Positions 24,509 to 34,705 of a stretch of DNA of 64,000 nt are shown in pieces; positions within the stretch are counted from its first letter, which is position 1, and the number at the start of each line of letters is the position of its first letter. The notes under the pieces are model-generated. The model was given only the letters and a program-made list of their open reading frames with translations. It did no database searches and was not told where the DNA came from. The stretch is from Bacillota bacterium (GTDB lineage Bacteria > Bacillota > Clostridia > Acetivibrionales > DTU013), in assembly GCA_023409735.1 (NCBI GenBank), contig JAEYRB010000059.1:67800-131799 (forward strand), in the 5' to 3' direction. Made by a program: the position numbers and the translations under genes.

Positions 24509-26869
24509 ATGAAACATACATATCATCTGAAATACAGCAGTCCGGCAAATGCCTGGGGTGAAGCAATGCCGCTGGGTAATGGCCGGCTTGGCGCGATGGT
24601 GTATGGACAAACAGGTATTGAGCGCATCCAGTTAAATGATGATTCGTTATGGTATGGAAAGCTAATGGATCGTAACAACCCTTTATTGAAAGACAAGCTT
24701 AAGGAGATTCGTGAACTTGTTTTATCCGGTGATGCATATCATGCAGAGGAACTGATACTTCAGTATATGGCGGGTACACCGGGATGCATGCGTCACTACT
24801 CCATGCTTGGAGAAATTGATATTGCTCTTAATCAACATCTTCCTTTTGCCATAGGTTGGATACCAAATAGCAAGGATGCCGAAGAATATGTATCTGATTT
24901 GGATCTGATGACAGGTGTCCTTGATATTAACCATACACAAAATGGCGTTAAATATCATAGGCAAATGTTTATAAGCTATCCTGCACAGGTTATGTGCCTC
25001 AGGATGATCAGTGAAACCAACGGTGCTGTTAATCTGGATATTGTGATGAATCGTATAAGTATATCAGATGGAATTTCAGAGGATGACAGAAGGCCGGGAA
25101 AAAAGGTAAACAACGCAGGTTGGCCGGCATCAAATGTGGATTCTATACGTACAATTGACAATAAGACGATCCTTATGCATGGACATGAGGAGGAAATAGA
25201 GTTTGCAACAGCAGTAAGAGTTGTTTGCGACGGCAGATTGATCGATCCTGTATCACAGCTTCTCACCCGTGACTGCACTGAAGTGGTGCTATATGCTGCA
25301 TCATCAACCTCTAACCGCTCTGACAATTGTGTTGAGGATGTGCTTACGAGACTTGATCTAGCTGAGCAAAAAGGTTTTGAGCCTTTAAAGGAAGAGCATG
25401 TTAAGGATTTCTATTCACTGATGAACAGATGTGTGCTTGATCTTGGTACATCATCTGAAGAAATGACGGATAAGAGACTTGATGAATACCGTAAAGGAAA
25501 AGCTGATCCGGCATTAGCGGCATTATATTATCAGTTCGGTCGTTATCTGATTGTATCAGGAGGACGTGAGAACAGTTCTGCTTTGAATCTTCAGGGCATA
25601 TGGAATTCTGAGTTTATGCCTATGTGGGATAGTAAATATACAATTAACATAAATCTTCAAATGAACTACTGGCCTGTTGAAACGGGAAATCTCACTGAAC
25701 TGCACATGCCATTAATGAAGCTGCTGCAAAAAATGCATCCTAATGGCTGTAAAACCGCCGGTGTAATGTATGGTATGCGTGGTATGGTATGCCATCACAA
25801 TACTGATTTTTATGGCGATTGCGCTCCGCAGGATTGGTATATGGCGGCCATGCCATGGGTAACAGGCGGTGCATGGCTGGGACTTCATATATGGGAGCAT
25901 TATACATATACGTTAGATCAGGATTTTCTGCGAAGTATGTATCCTGTAATGAAGGATCTGGCATTATTTTATGAGGATTTCCTTATAGAACTGGACGGAA
26001 AACTTATTACCTGCCCATCAGTATCACCTGAAAATCGGTATTTAATGCGGGATGGCTACGACACGCCAATTTGTGCCGCACCGGCAATGGATAACCAGAT
26101 ACTCAGAGAGTTCTTTGATGTGTGTAGTAAAACTCAACAGCTACTCGGCGTAGATGAAGAATTATCAGCTAAGCTCAGGGAAATGGCAAAAAAGCTGCCT
26201 GAAGATAAGATCGGCTCAAAGGGGCAGCTGCTCGAATGGGACAAGGAATATAAGGAACTTACGCCTGGTATGGGACACGTTTCACACTTGTTCGGATGCT
26301 ACCCCGGCAGTACTATCAACTGGCGTGATACGCCTGAATTAATAGCAGCGGTTAGAAAATCACTTAACTTGCGTATACAAAACGGTGCCGGAAGAGGCGG
26401 ATGGCCTTTGGCCTGGTATATCAGCATATATGCAAGGCTATTGGACTGTAGAGAAACTGATAAATGCATCAAAAAGATGATCGCAGATTCTACGTCAAGA
26501 AATCTGTTGAATGCGAGAATGGTGTTCCAGATAGATGGGAACTTGGGTGCTGCTGCCGGAATTGCCGAATGCTTGCTTCAGAGTCATATAGCAGTGCATT
26601 TTCTGCCTGCATTACCGTACTCGTGGAACAATGGACAAGTCAGAGGATTATGTGCTCGTGGAGGACATGAGATAGATATTAGCTGGAATAATAGCAAATT
26701 GACACAAGCTGTTATACGGCCTAAGTTTAGCGGAAGCATAGAAGTGGTTGGGGATATTATGAGGGTCTTGTGTGAAGGTGCTGCAATAGCTGTACGCAAG
26801 ACTGACATAGGCTTTTCATTTTTAGCGGAGGCGAATAAGACATATAGACTTACTCCATATATACAATAA
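24509..26869 (+). CDS. Glycoside hydrolase family 95 (alpha-L-fucosidase type)
   Basis: A 786-residue cytosolic enzyme (no signal peptide) of GH95, inverting alpha-L-fucosidases or alpha-L-galactosidases acting on terminal alpha-1,2-linked sugars. It begins with the family start LKYSSPANAWGEAMPLGNGR. The catalytic barrel shows ININLQMNYWPVETGNL (activating Asn residues), SVSPENRY (general-acid Glu) and DGNLGAAAGIAECLLQSH (conserved Asp). In plant glycan it would remove fucose from xyloglucan or pectin side chains. It heads the rightward run GH95-MFS-GH31-esterase. ATG 24509 follows GGAGGTGAAAG. Confidence 0.88.
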   Translation: MKHTYHLKYSSPANAWGEAMPLGNGRLGAMVYGQTGIERIQLNDDSLWYGKLMDRNNPLLKDKLKEIRELVLSGDAYHAEELILQYMAGTPGCMRHYSMLGEIDIALNQHLPFAIGWIPNSKDAEEYVSDLDLMTGVLDINHTQNGVKYHRQMFISYPAQVMCLRMISETNGAVNLDIVMNRISISDGISEDDRRPGKKVNNAGWPASNVDSIRTIDNKTILMHGHEEEIEFATAVRVVCDGRLIDPVSQLLTRDCTEVVLYAASSTSNRSDNCVEDVLTRLDLAEQKGFEPLKEEHVKDFYSLMNRCVLDLGTSSEEMTDKRLDEYRKGKADPALAALYYQFGRYLIVSGGRENSSALNLQGIWNSEFMPMWDSKYTININLQMNYWPVETGNLTELHMPLMKLLQKMHPNGCKTAGVMYGMRGMVCHHNTDFYGDCAPQDWYMAAMPWVTGGAWLGLHIWEHYTYTLDQDFLRSMYPVMKDLALFYEDFLIELDGKLITCPSVSPENRYLMRDGYDTPICAAPAMDNQILREFFDVCSKTQQLLGVDEELSAKLREMAKKLPEDKIGSKGQLLEWDKEYKELTPGMGHVSHLFGCYPGSTINWRDTPELIAAVRKSLNLRIQNGAGRGGWPLAWYISIYARLLDCRETDKCIKKMIADSTSRNLLNARMVFQIDGNLGAAAGIAECLLQSHIAVHFLPALPYSWNNGQVRGLCARGGHEIDISWNNSKLTQAVIRPKFSGSIEVVGDIMRVLCEGAAIAVRKTDIGFSFLAEANKTYRLTPYIQ

Positions 26870-26908
26870 TTTATCTTTTGCAGTTACAAAATAATGTTTG
26901 GAGACATC

Positions 26909-28210
26909 ATGAGAAAAATAATAAGTAATCTTGCACTAAATATGAAAAACTCTTTTAAGCTTGTTGAAGGAAATGCAAGGGCATGTCTGGTAACACAACC
27001 GTTATGGTCATTTACCTCCAATCTTTTTGTTCCGTATATGACACTTTATATGTTAGCTATAGGGTGTACTAATGAACAGGTCGGACAGATCAATGCTATT
27101 GGTATGATAGCCGGTACAGTCTTTGCCGTCTTTGCCGGCTGGATCACAGACAGGCTTGGACGGCGCAGAGCCAATGCACTTGGCGATCTTGTTTGCTGGG
27201 CATCGGCATGCCTGCTTTGGGCATTATCAAGCAATATGATGTGGTTCATTGTGGCGGCAGTTGCCAATTCCTTCAGCCGTATCAGCGGTGTTGCATGGAA
27301 TTGTTCTTTGAATGAGAGCATGACATCTGAAAAGCGAGTAAATGTTTTCTTTTGGCTAAGTATTGTTACAACGGTATCAGCATTTGTAACACCGCTGATG
27401 AATCTTTTGATACAACCTTTTGGACTTGTAAAGGCGATGCGTATAGTTCTTTTTGCATCTTCGGCAGTGCTTGTTGTGGCAGTGTTTCTCAGATATAGTA
27501 TGATGAGGGAATTGCCTGTTGGAGTCGAGAGAATGAGAATTGCAAGCAAACAGTCGCCTTTTGAAGCTCTTAAGTCATATAGGCCAATAATTAAAAACAT
27601 CTTTACAAACAAAGTTCTTTTATTATGCATACTGCTAAGAACACTTTATTATGTGCAGATATCATTCAAAAGGACATATGAGCCTATTACGGTTGTAAAC
27701 GGGCTTGGCTTTACTGATAAAATAATTGGCACATTAAATTTGATTACAGGTATAGTTATGCTGATGACACAGTTTTTACTCCTGCCGAAGCTACGTAGCC
27801 TTTCTTCTGAAAAGACTATGGTTATAAGCTTTTTGGCACAGGCTGTTAGTATGGTTATACTAGTATTCGCTCCGGTGAATTCGATCTTCCTTCTTGTACT
27901 CAGCACAGTGCTTTTTGCTGCAGGTTCTGTAGTATCATCAGTTTTGGTAGATACATTGATGGGTAATGCTATGCCGGATATGGAACGTGCACAGATGATG
28001 TCCTTTGTAACGGTGCTGTCTGTTGCAATCTCTGCTCCGTTTATGTGGCTTGGGGGAATTATTTCAGGTATCCCTAATGTTGGTCCAAGGCTTCCGATGG
28101 CAATGATAGTAGTGCTGCTTATAACATGTGTCATACTTTTGAAAGTTGCAGATAAGCTTAGAAAAAATACACGTGTTAAAGTATTAAACCAGCAGTTTGA
28201 CTATAATTAA
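26909..28210 (+). CDS. MFS transporter
   Basis: A 433-residue, 12-helix major facilitator protein. The loop 2-3 signature GWITDRLGRRRANALGD (GxxxDRxGRR) is clear. Helices such as FLLVLSTVLFAAGSVVSSVL follow. I start it at ATG 26909, where TTTGGAGA is correctly spaced, rather than at an upstream in-frame ATG (26894). It lies 39 bases after GH95 and 52 before GH31, so it most likely imports an oligosaccharide degraded by its neighbours, or exports a product. Confidence 0.8.
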   Translation: MRKIISNLALNMKNSFKLVEGNARACLVTQPLWSFTSNLFVPYMTLYMLAIGCTNEQVGQINAIGMIAGTVFAVFAGWITDRLGRRRANALGDLVCWASACLLWALSSNMMWFIVAAVANSFSRISGVAWNCSLNESMTSEKRVNVFFWLSIVTTVSAFVTPLMNLLIQPFGLVKAMRIVLFASSAVLVVAVFLRYSMMRELPVGVERMRIASKQSPFEALKSYRPIIKNIFTNKVLLLCILLRTLYYVQISFKRTYEPITVVNGLGFTDKIIGTLNLITGIVMLMTQFLLLPKLRSLSSEKTMVISFLAQAVSMVILVFAPVNSIFLLVLSTVLFAAGSVVSSVLVDTLMGNAMPDMERAQMMSFVTVLSVAISAPFMWLGGIISGIPNVGPRLPMAMIVVLLITCVILLKVADKLRKNTRVKVLNQQFDYN

Positions 28211-28262
28211 GAGAGTACGTCCAAATTGGTAAAATTTACTATTTACATGATGGAGGTATAAC

Positions 28263-30722
28263 ATGATCACATCTTTCGAAGGCTTCGAAGATTGTCTGTA
28301 TTTACATCTCGACGACGGCATGCTCAGACTGGAACCATACCTGCCTTCAGTAGTGCGTGTAACATATACGAAGAAAAAGGAATTCAATCAAAAGGTAAGC
28401 AGGATAGTACTGCCTGAAGGCAGGAAGCATGTTGAATGGAGTGTTGATGATACTGATAAGAATGTTGTCTTTACTACCGGCCAATTGCAGATAACCGCTG
28501 ACAAAAACTCCGGCATGCTTTCATATCGGGACAGGCATGCAATGCTACTGATGAAGGAACCACCAAATGGAGGAAGGACGCTTGAAGAGATCGATGTTTG
28601 CAGGACTGTTTTTGATCCTTCTGCAGAAGTAAAGGTAACTGACGGAATAGATGGTATTAAGGCTACTGTATCGGGAAAGCATAAAGAGATTACTCGTAAA
28701 GCATATCATGCCAAGCTTGAATTTGACCTGGATAAGGATGAAGCACTATACGGTCTTGGATCCCATGAAGAAGGTATGATGAACCTTAGAGGACAGCATC
28801 AGTACTTATATCAGGAAAATATGAAAGCAGTTGTACCTATGATGGTATCAACAAACGGATATGGCATCCTCTTGGATTGCCAGTCTCTGATGACTTTTCA
28901 TGATGATGCTTTTGGGACTTATTTGTGGTGTGATGTTGTTGATGAATTAGATTATTACTTTATTTATGGGCCAAGCTTTGACAAAATCATACTTGGCTAC
29001 AGAGACATTACAGGAATGGCAGCAATGCTGCCAAGATGGGCATTTGGATATATGCAGTCAAAAGAGAGATACAAGACACAAAAGGAATTGATCGAAATAG
29101 CAAAAGAATACAGAAAGCGTGCAATTCCAATAGATACGCTCATTCTTGACTGGCAAACATGGCCGGGTAATCTTTGGGGCCAGAAGACACTGGACCCTGA
29201 ACGCTTTCCAGATCCGGAAGAAATGATGAACGAGCTTCATTCCATGAATATTAAGCTAATGATATCAATATGGCCTAATATGAGTGAGGGCGGGGATAAT
29301 TTCAAAGAATTCACTGAACAAGGGCTGATGCTTGCAGATAGGACTCACTATGATCCATTTACTAATGAAGGACGCGAGCTTTATTGGAAGCAGGTTCAGG
29401 AAGGCCTTTTCAAACATGGAATAGATGCGTGGTGGTGTGACTGTACAGAACCTTTTGAGGCGGATTGGCGGGGAACAGTAAAGCCTGAACCCGAGGAGCG
29501 TATGCGCATCAATACTGAGGAAGCTAAAAAGTATATAGACCCTGCTGAGATAAACTCGTACTCACTTATGCATTCTAAAGGAATTTATGATGGACAGAGA
29601 AAAACCGGCAGCCAGAAGCGCGTAACAAATCTGACGCGTTCGTCATATGCCGGACAGCATCGGTATTCAACAATTACATGGTCAGGAGACACATCGGCAA
29701 ATTGGACGACATTGAAAAATCAGATTCCGGCGGGACTGAATTTTTGTGCTGCAGGAGAGCCATATTGGACGACTGATATAGGTGCCTTTTTTACTGCAGG
29801 TTCGCGTAAAGGAAAGTTTTTCAAAAGCAATCCATCTTTCCCGATTCCATGGTTCATCAGCGGCGATTATGATGATGGCTGTGATGATATGGGTTATCGT
29901 GAATTATATGTAAGGTGGTTCCAGTATGGGGCATTCCTGCCCATATTCCGTTCACACGGTACCGGGACGCCAAGAGAAATATGGCGGTTTGGAGAGCCTG
30001 GAAGCATGTTCTATGATGCTCTTGTTAAATTTGACACGCTTAGATACAGATTAATTCCATATATCTATTCTATTGCAGGTATGGTAACTCATTTCGGGTA
30101 TACAATGATGAGAGCGCTGGCATTTGACTTTAGGGATGACAAAAAAGTTTATGATATAAAGGACCAGTATATGTTTGGCCCAAATCTAATGGTATGCCCG
30201 GTTACTGAACCAATGTATTATGGTTATAACTCTCAGAAACTGAAGCGTACTCAGAAAACACGCAATGTTTATTTGCCTGAAGGCTGTGATTGGTACGACT
30301 TTTGGACAAATAAGTATTACAAGGGAGGACAGACAGTATGTGCAGCTGCTCCTATTGATATAATTCCTATATATGTAAGGGCAGGCTCGATATTACCTAT
30401 AGGCCCTTCATTGCAATCTACTGCAGAAATCTGTAAGCAGCCAGTGCAATTATGTATTTATCAGGGAGGTGACTGTGAGTTCATGCTTTATGATGATGCG
30501 GGAGACGGGTATTCTTATGAGACGGGTGATTATTCCTTTACTAAGCTTTTATGGAATGATAGTACGCATGAACTGTCTATTGTTAATTCCGACGGTAACA
30601 GTATATACTCGAAATCCTTCTGCCTGATTGTGATGATTGATGGAGGCAATGCATTATCCAATGAAATGAGATCAGATGCTATGCTGCAATATAATGGAAA
30701 CGACATAACTAAGAAGCTCTGA
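28263..30722 (+). CDS. Glycoside hydrolase family 31 (alpha-xylosidase/alpha-glucosidase type)
   Basis: An 819-residue retaining alpha-glycosidase without signal peptide. An N-terminal beta-sandwich (LYGLGSHEEGMMNLRG) precedes the (beta/alpha)8 barrel. DTLILDWQTWPGNLWG, then DAWWCDCTEPFEADW with the nucleophile Asp of the GH31 WxDxxE motif, and TWSGDTSANWTTLKNQ with the acid/base Asp are all present. The C-terminal domains run from YVRAGSILPIGP. With GH95, an alpha-xylosidase trimming fucosylated xyloglucan oligosaccharides is a reasonable guess. ATG 28263 follows GGAGGT. Confidence 0.88.
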   Translation: MITSFEGFEDCLYLHLDDGMLRLEPYLPSVVRVTYTKKKEFNQKVSRIVLPEGRKHVEWSVDDTDKNVVFTTGQLQITADKNSGMLSYRDRHAMLLMKEPPNGGRTLEEIDVCRTVFDPSAEVKVTDGIDGIKATVSGKHKEITRKAYHAKLEFDLDKDEALYGLGSHEEGMMNLRGQHQYLYQENMKAVVPMMVSTNGYGILLDCQSLMTFHDDAFGTYLWCDVVDELDYYFIYGPSFDKIILGYRDITGMAAMLPRWAFGYMQSKERYKTQKELIEIAKEYRKRAIPIDTLILDWQTWPGNLWGQKTLDPERFPDPEEMMNELHSMNIKLMISIWPNMSEGGDNFKEFTEQGLMLADRTHYDPFTNEGRELYWKQVQEGLFKHGIDAWWCDCTEPFEADWRGTVKPEPEERMRINTEEAKKYIDPAEINSYSLMHSKGIYDGQRKTGSQKRVTNLTRSSYAGQHRYSTITWSGDTSANWTTLKNQIPAGLNFCAAGEPYWTTDIGAFFTAGSRKGKFFKSNPSFPIPWFISGDYDDGCDDMGYRELYVRWFQYGAFLPIFRSHGTGTPREIWRFGEPGSMFYDALVKFDTLRYRLIPYIYSIAGMVTHFGYTMMRALAFDFRDDKKVYDIKDQYMFGPNLMVCPVTEPMYYGYNSQKLKRTQKTRNVYLPEGCDWYDFWTNKYYKGGQTVCAAAPIDIIPIYVRAGSILPIGPSLQSTAEICKQPVQLCIYQGGDCEFMLYDDAGDGYSYETGDYSFTKLLWNDSTHELSIVNSDGNSIYSKSFCLIVMIDGGNALSNEMRSDAMLQYNGNDITKKL

Positions 30723-30862
30723 TCGTAAAATTACATTATCGTAAATGAACCAGGAAGTTTATTGCTCATACAATGTATACGCAATGATGCAAAATATGAG
30801 AGCATTAAAGCAATGTCATAGATAATTTTCAAAATAGTAATATTTTTAAAGGAGGGTCATAT

Positions 30863-32017
30863 ATGCATAAAAATGTAACAGAAAATCAGGCATTAGGACA
30901 GCATGCTTTGTTTTTTGATCCCATAAACAAAGTTGCTAAATTTGTAGAGAATGAAAAAGGGGAAAAGAAAATCTACTATGTAGATGAAATGCCTGCAGTC
31001 AGAGTTCTTGAGAATGGAGATGTAGAATTCAATTATTACGCTCCGGGAGCAAAATCAGTGCGAGTTGAGGGAATAGGAGGCTCTATGCCTCAGAAGTATG
31101 ACCTGCACTCTACAGAAGATGGTTATTGGCAGGTGGTGGCGCATGATATTGCACCTGGATTTCACTATAATCGTTACTTTGTTGACGGAGTTCAGACAAC
31201 AAATATAAAAGCTCCGTTTGGTTATGGCTGCTTTGAAACTATTAATTATTTTGAAGTACCGCATGCTGAGGATACCGATTTTTATATGCTTAAGGATGTC
31301 CCTCACGGAACGATCAGAATGGAGCTTTTCAAGAGCTCATTAACCGGCTGCACACGCAACTGTTATGTCTACACTCCGCCAAGGTATGAGGAAGATCTCT
31401 CAAAGAGATACCCGGTGCTTTATCTTCAGCATGGAGGCGGTGAGAATGAAACAGGATGGATATGGCAGGGTAAGATCAACTATATAATTGATAATCTTCT
31501 TGCTAAAGGAAAATGCGAAGAAATGATTATTGTTATGAATAACGGATATGTCTTTAAGCCAGATGAAGAGCAAGACGGCAGCGGACTAAGCTGCTTTGAC
31601 GAGATGCTCGTAAAAGACTGCATACCGTTTATTGATTCAAGATACCGTACACTGTCTGACAGAACCGGCAGAGCAGTTGCAGGCCTTTCAATGGGAGGCA
31701 TGCAGTCGAATGTAACTATTATGAAAAACCTTGATGTTTTTGCAAGCGTGGGAATTTTAAGCGGAGGTTTTGTTGTTGAAGGTAATGGCTTTGATTTGAC
31801 AGGCCTATTTGAAAACCCTGAAAAATGTAATGAAGCCTTTAAATTGCTTTTTGTTTCAATCGGTCAGCAGGAACCCGGATATGTCAAGTTGGAAGAAAGG
31901 CTGAATGAACTTCGTCAAAAAGGAGTAAATAACGTTTTTTATTCCTGCCATGGATATCATGAGTGGGATGTGTGGCGCTATTCGGCAAGAGAACTTTTAG
32001 AATTGCTGTTTAAATAG
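30863..32017 (+). CDS. CE1-like esterase with N-terminal early-set domain (paralogue 1)
   Basis: A 384-residue cytosolic esterase of the feruloyl/acetyl-esterase type. Residues 50-120 form an isoamylase-N-like immunoglobulin fold (VEFNYYAPGAKSVRVEGIGG). The alpha/beta-hydrolase follows with RYPVLYLQHGGGENETGWIW (oxyanion region), the nucleophile Ser in GLSMGGMQS and the catalytic His in YHEWDVWR; the acid Asp is probably near FDEMLVKDCIPFID. Two paralogues lie at 44609 and 45796, all sharing the N-terminal NQAL-ALFFD segment. ATG 30863 follows AAAGGAGGG. Exact acyl specificity is unknown. Confidence 0.82.
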   Translation: MHKNVTENQALGQHALFFDPINKVAKFVENEKGEKKIYYVDEMPAVRVLENGDVEFNYYAPGAKSVRVEGIGGSMPQKYDLHSTEDGYWQVVAHDIAPGFHYNRYFVDGVQTTNIKAPFGYGCFETINYFEVPHAEDTDFYMLKDVPHGTIRMELFKSSLTGCTRNCYVYTPPRYEEDLSKRYPVLYLQHGGGENETGWIWQGKINYIIDNLLAKGKCEEMIIVMNNGYVFKPDEEQDGSGLSCFDEMLVKDCIPFIDSRYRTLSDRTGRAVAGLSMGGMQSNVTIMKNLDVFASVGILSGGFVVEGNGFDLTGLFENPEKCNEAFKLLFVSIGQQEPGYVKLEERLNELRQKGVNNVFYSCHGYHEWDVWRYSARELLELLFK

Positions 32018-32072
32018 TAAAATTTTTAAAGTAGTAAATCAATTTGAGAAACTACATAGGGAGGATATTACA

Positions 32073-32480
32073 ATGAAACAAATTTTGGACTTGATTAATG
32101 AAGTGCATGCAGGTTATTTTGCTACAGTTGAAGGTAACCAACCACGTGTTCGTGCATTTGGTTTCGGATACTATGATGATGGGAAATTCTGGTTTTGCAC
32201 AAGCAGTGCTAAAAAGGTATATGATCAGCTGAAAGCTACACCTTATGCTGAGATCATGTTTACAAAGCCCGATTTTTCCAAATATGTCCGCCTCAGCGGT
32301 CATGTAGTGTTTGATGAAGGTACGGAGGCAAAAAAAAAGGTTATGGAGGCTATGCCCGGTGTAGCTGCGCTATATAAGAGTCCGGATAATCCCATATTTA
32401 AAGTTTTCTATTTGGAAAAGGGACAGGCTGTACTGGAAACATTCCCTAATAAAGAGCAGCCCTATATTGTTAACTTCTAG
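32073..32480 (+). CDS. Pyridoxamine 5'-phosphate oxidase family (flavin-binding split barrel) protein
   Basis: A 135-residue FMN-binding split-barrel protein: HAGYFATVEGNQPRVRAFGF at the N-terminus, FWFCTSSAKKVYDQLKATP and AEIMFTKPDFSKYVRLSG are typical of small PNPOx-like reductases. It follows the esterase gene by 55 bases with its own GGGAGG site, so it is in the same operon. A role in reducing an aromatic or quinone-like compound freed by the esterases is possible but unproven. Confidence 0.75.
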   Translation: MKQILDLINEVHAGYFATVEGNQPRVRAFGFGYYDDGKFWFCTSSAKKVYDQLKATPYAEIMFTKPDFSKYVRLSGHVVFDEGTEAKKKVMEAMPGVAALYKSPDNPIFKVFYLEKGQAVLETFPNKEQPYIVNF

Positions 32481-32556
32481 TATAGATCAGTTGAGTTAAT
32501 AAACAGGTGACTATTGGTGTTGTTTACATAAAAATTAGAGAAGAGAATGAATATGA

Positions 32557-32603
32557 AAATTGCCCTCAATACTTCGTTCTACGATGTACTGAGGGCAATT
32601 TTT
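32557..32603. terminator. Bidirectional terminator between convergent genes
   Basis: AAATTGCCCTCAATAC and GTACTGAGGGCAATTTTT form a long stem with A and T tracts on opposite sides, separating the rightward GH95 operon from the leftward GH43 gene. Confidence 0.85.
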
Positions 32604-32614
32604 CAGCATAATGC

Positions 32615-34033
32615 TTATTCAAGAGTAAATGAACCAAAATGACCGCTTCCGAAACCGTTGAAGGCGAAGTACAGAGCTTGTATACCATCAGGTATTTTTA
32701 CATCAGCACAATACTCATGCCAAACATCTGTAAAATCGACAGAGATCTTTCCAAGAACAGGACCGTTCCAGGAGGTCTTGATCTCAAAGTCACCTTTTAT
32801 ATATCCTCGAACCTTTATTTTTACCTTTGTTACGTTTTCACATTTAAAGTATTTGAAACCGGCTACAGCTGAATTATTCATATTTGATATATAGGCTGTT
32901 TCTTCGTCACCGTCTTTTCCATCCTGAGTTACCTTAGGATACTGGCTATTAAGCCATGCGCCGTAACCAAAGTGTTCCATATCGCTGTCGCAAAACAGAT
33001 TACATGCGATATAGGTCGGGTACTCTCCTTTCCCGACAAGCGGGCCGCCATTACAGCCGCAGGAAGTCATTTCTACCTGTGGTATACTTCCATCCTCAAG
33101 GAATTTAATTTCTTCTATGCAGCCCTGCCTGCTGAAACTTGTTCCATTGGTATGCCTATGATAGAATATATACCATTTACCGCTAGCTTCAACAATACTG
33201 CCATGGTTATTTCCGCCGAAATACATACGTTTATCTGCCGGCTTATATGTATCAATATGCAGGTCGCAATTGCTGACAATAACACCGCCATAGGTAAAGC
33301 CTTCGCTCAGGCTTTTACTGGTGGCATAGCACAATTCATTCATTGCTGTTGAAGAGTAGACAAAGTAATAAGTATCTCCTCTTTTTCTTATTGAGGGGGC
33401 TTCAAAAAATTCATGACCTTCAAAACCGCTGCCTTCGCTAAAGAACTTTCCGGGTGCCACGATTCTGGGAGCTTCAAGTATTGTAAGCATATCAGGGCCA
33501 AGTACAGTGACCATAGCGCCCTGCCTGTCCTTGTCAAAAAATCCGCAAAAGCCTGTATACAAATAAGTTTTTGCTCCCTCTGTCAGTACACCGGGGTCAA
33601 ACTGAGGCAGGTCTCCTTCTCTATTTCCAAGCAATGTTCCGTCTGCATAGTGAACATATCCGTGGAATTTGTATTTACCTGCGGGACTGTCGCATACTGC
33701 AACTGAAACTACATCGACCTTATCCAGAACATAAAATAGATAATAACGTCCGTCAGGTCCTACTGTAACATCAGGAGCATATAGGCACATGGAGCCGTCA
33801 GAATTATATGGATCCTGCGTCTTCTCATATATTACGCCCTCATACTGCCAATTTGCCAAATCATTGACAGGTGCGGACCAACAAACATAATCGTTTTGGC
33901 AATAAACAAAACCGTTAAAACGATCGTGTGATCCATATACATAAACTCTGTCCCCAAATACATACGGTTCACCGTCAGGAATATACTCCCAGGAAGGAAG
34001 GTAAGGATTAAACCCCTGCTTTTTCATAGACAT
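32615..34033 (-). CDS. Glycoside hydrolase family 43 with C-terminal beta-sandwich (CBM6-like)
   Basis: A 472-residue enzyme of the five-bladed propeller GH43 family (arabinofuranosidase/xylosidase activities). The catalytic base Asp is probably in GFNPYLPSWEYIPDGEPYVF, the pKa-modulating Asp in LYAPDVTVGPDGRYYLFY, and the general-acid Glu in HEFFEAPSIRKRGD. Residues from about 340 onward form a carbohydrate-binding-like beta-sandwich (VTKVKIKVRGYIKGDFEIK). No signal peptide, so it acts on imported oligosaccharide. ATG 34033 follows AAGGAGAG. It is the only gene of its transcript, under a promoter containing the MarR palindrome. Confidence 0.82.
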   Translation of the reverse strand: MSMKKQGFNPYLPSWEYIPDGEPYVFGDRVYVYGSHDRFNGFVYCQNDYVCWSAPVNDLANWQYEGVIYEKTQDPYNSDGSMCLYAPDVTVGPDGRYYLFYVLDKVDVVSVAVCDSPAGKYKFHGYVHYADGTLLGNREGDLPQFDPGVLTEGAKTYLYTGFCGFFDKDRQGAMVTVLGPDMLTILEAPRIVAPGKFFSEGSGFEGHEFFEAPSIRKRGDTYYFVYSSTAMNELCYATSKSLSEGFTYGGVIVSNCDLHIDTYKPADKRMYFGGNNHGSIVEASGKWYIFYHRHTNGTSFSRQGCIEEIKFLEDGSIPQVEMTSCGCNGGPLVGKGEYPTYIACNLFCDSDMEHFGYGAWLNSQYPKVTQDGKDGDEETAYISNMNNSAVAGFKYFKCENVTKVKIKVRGYIKGDFEIKTSWNGPVLGKISVDFTDVWHEYCADVKIPDGIQALYFAFNGFGSGHFGSFTLE

Positions 34034-34087
34034 TTCACTCTCCTTATTAAATGCTGATTCGGTTATACTTGATATTTTTACGGTAAC

Positions 34088-34108
34088 ATTAGAATTCTAA
34101 TTTGTCAA
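34088..34108 (-). promoter_or_regulatory. GH43 promoter region with MarR-type operator
   Basis: On the minus strand a perfect TTGACA (34103-34108) is followed immediately by AATTAGAATTCTAATGT, which holds the perfect 14-base palindrome ATTAGAATTCTAAT (34088-34101) in the spacer position. The -10 (TACCGT at 17 bases) is poor. Confidence 0.6.
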
Positions 34109-34301
34109 CTAATTGTAGCTATAAACTCTTATCTGAGGCATGTATAATATCGAAGCCGTGTACAATATTCTGAGACCATGTACAAACTATAGAATTATTC
34201 GCTGAACTATTCGTTGAATCTTTCGCGAGTATAAACTGAAAAACACCTTCTGCTGATAATTTCACCAAGCATTTTTTGTAAAGTATTTTTGTAAAATGAT
34301 A

Positions 34302-34330
34302 TTGACGATATTAGAATACTAACTTATAAT
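34302..34330 (+). promoter_or_regulatory. Promoter of the 34.7-43.4 kb gene run with MarR-type operator in the spacer
   Basis: TTGACG (34302-34307), 17 bases and TATAAT (34325-34330). The spacer contains TTAGAATACTAA (34311-34322), one base off the TTAGAATTCTAA palindrome. The transcript would start near 34337 and have a leader of about 370 bases (34337-34705), in which I see no riboswitch or gene. Confidence 0.7.
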
Positions 34331-34705
34331 AAGTGTGAAAGCTAATTAATATTATAAGTTAGTCGTAACGTGTGAAACATAATTGGCTATACTCGTATGC
34401 ATTATGTATGTTTAAGTATACTAGAATGCAATACCGGAAGATTATCGATAAATTAACTTCAACTCATAGTTATGTGAATTATGCTGATATTTTGCGCTTC
34501 AGTTATAGAAGAAAAACGTTTGAGATGATCTCAAATACAAGCATTGATTAACTGATGTTAAGTATTATTCAAATTGTCATGATTAGGTTTCGTATCAATA
34601 AAAAGGTTAGTCTGTACATTGAGAAGGATAGTAAGACCGGCGTATTTTTATGTAGATCAGGTGTAATTAACTTTACGCTATCTAGAATAGATAGGAGGAT
34701 ATACT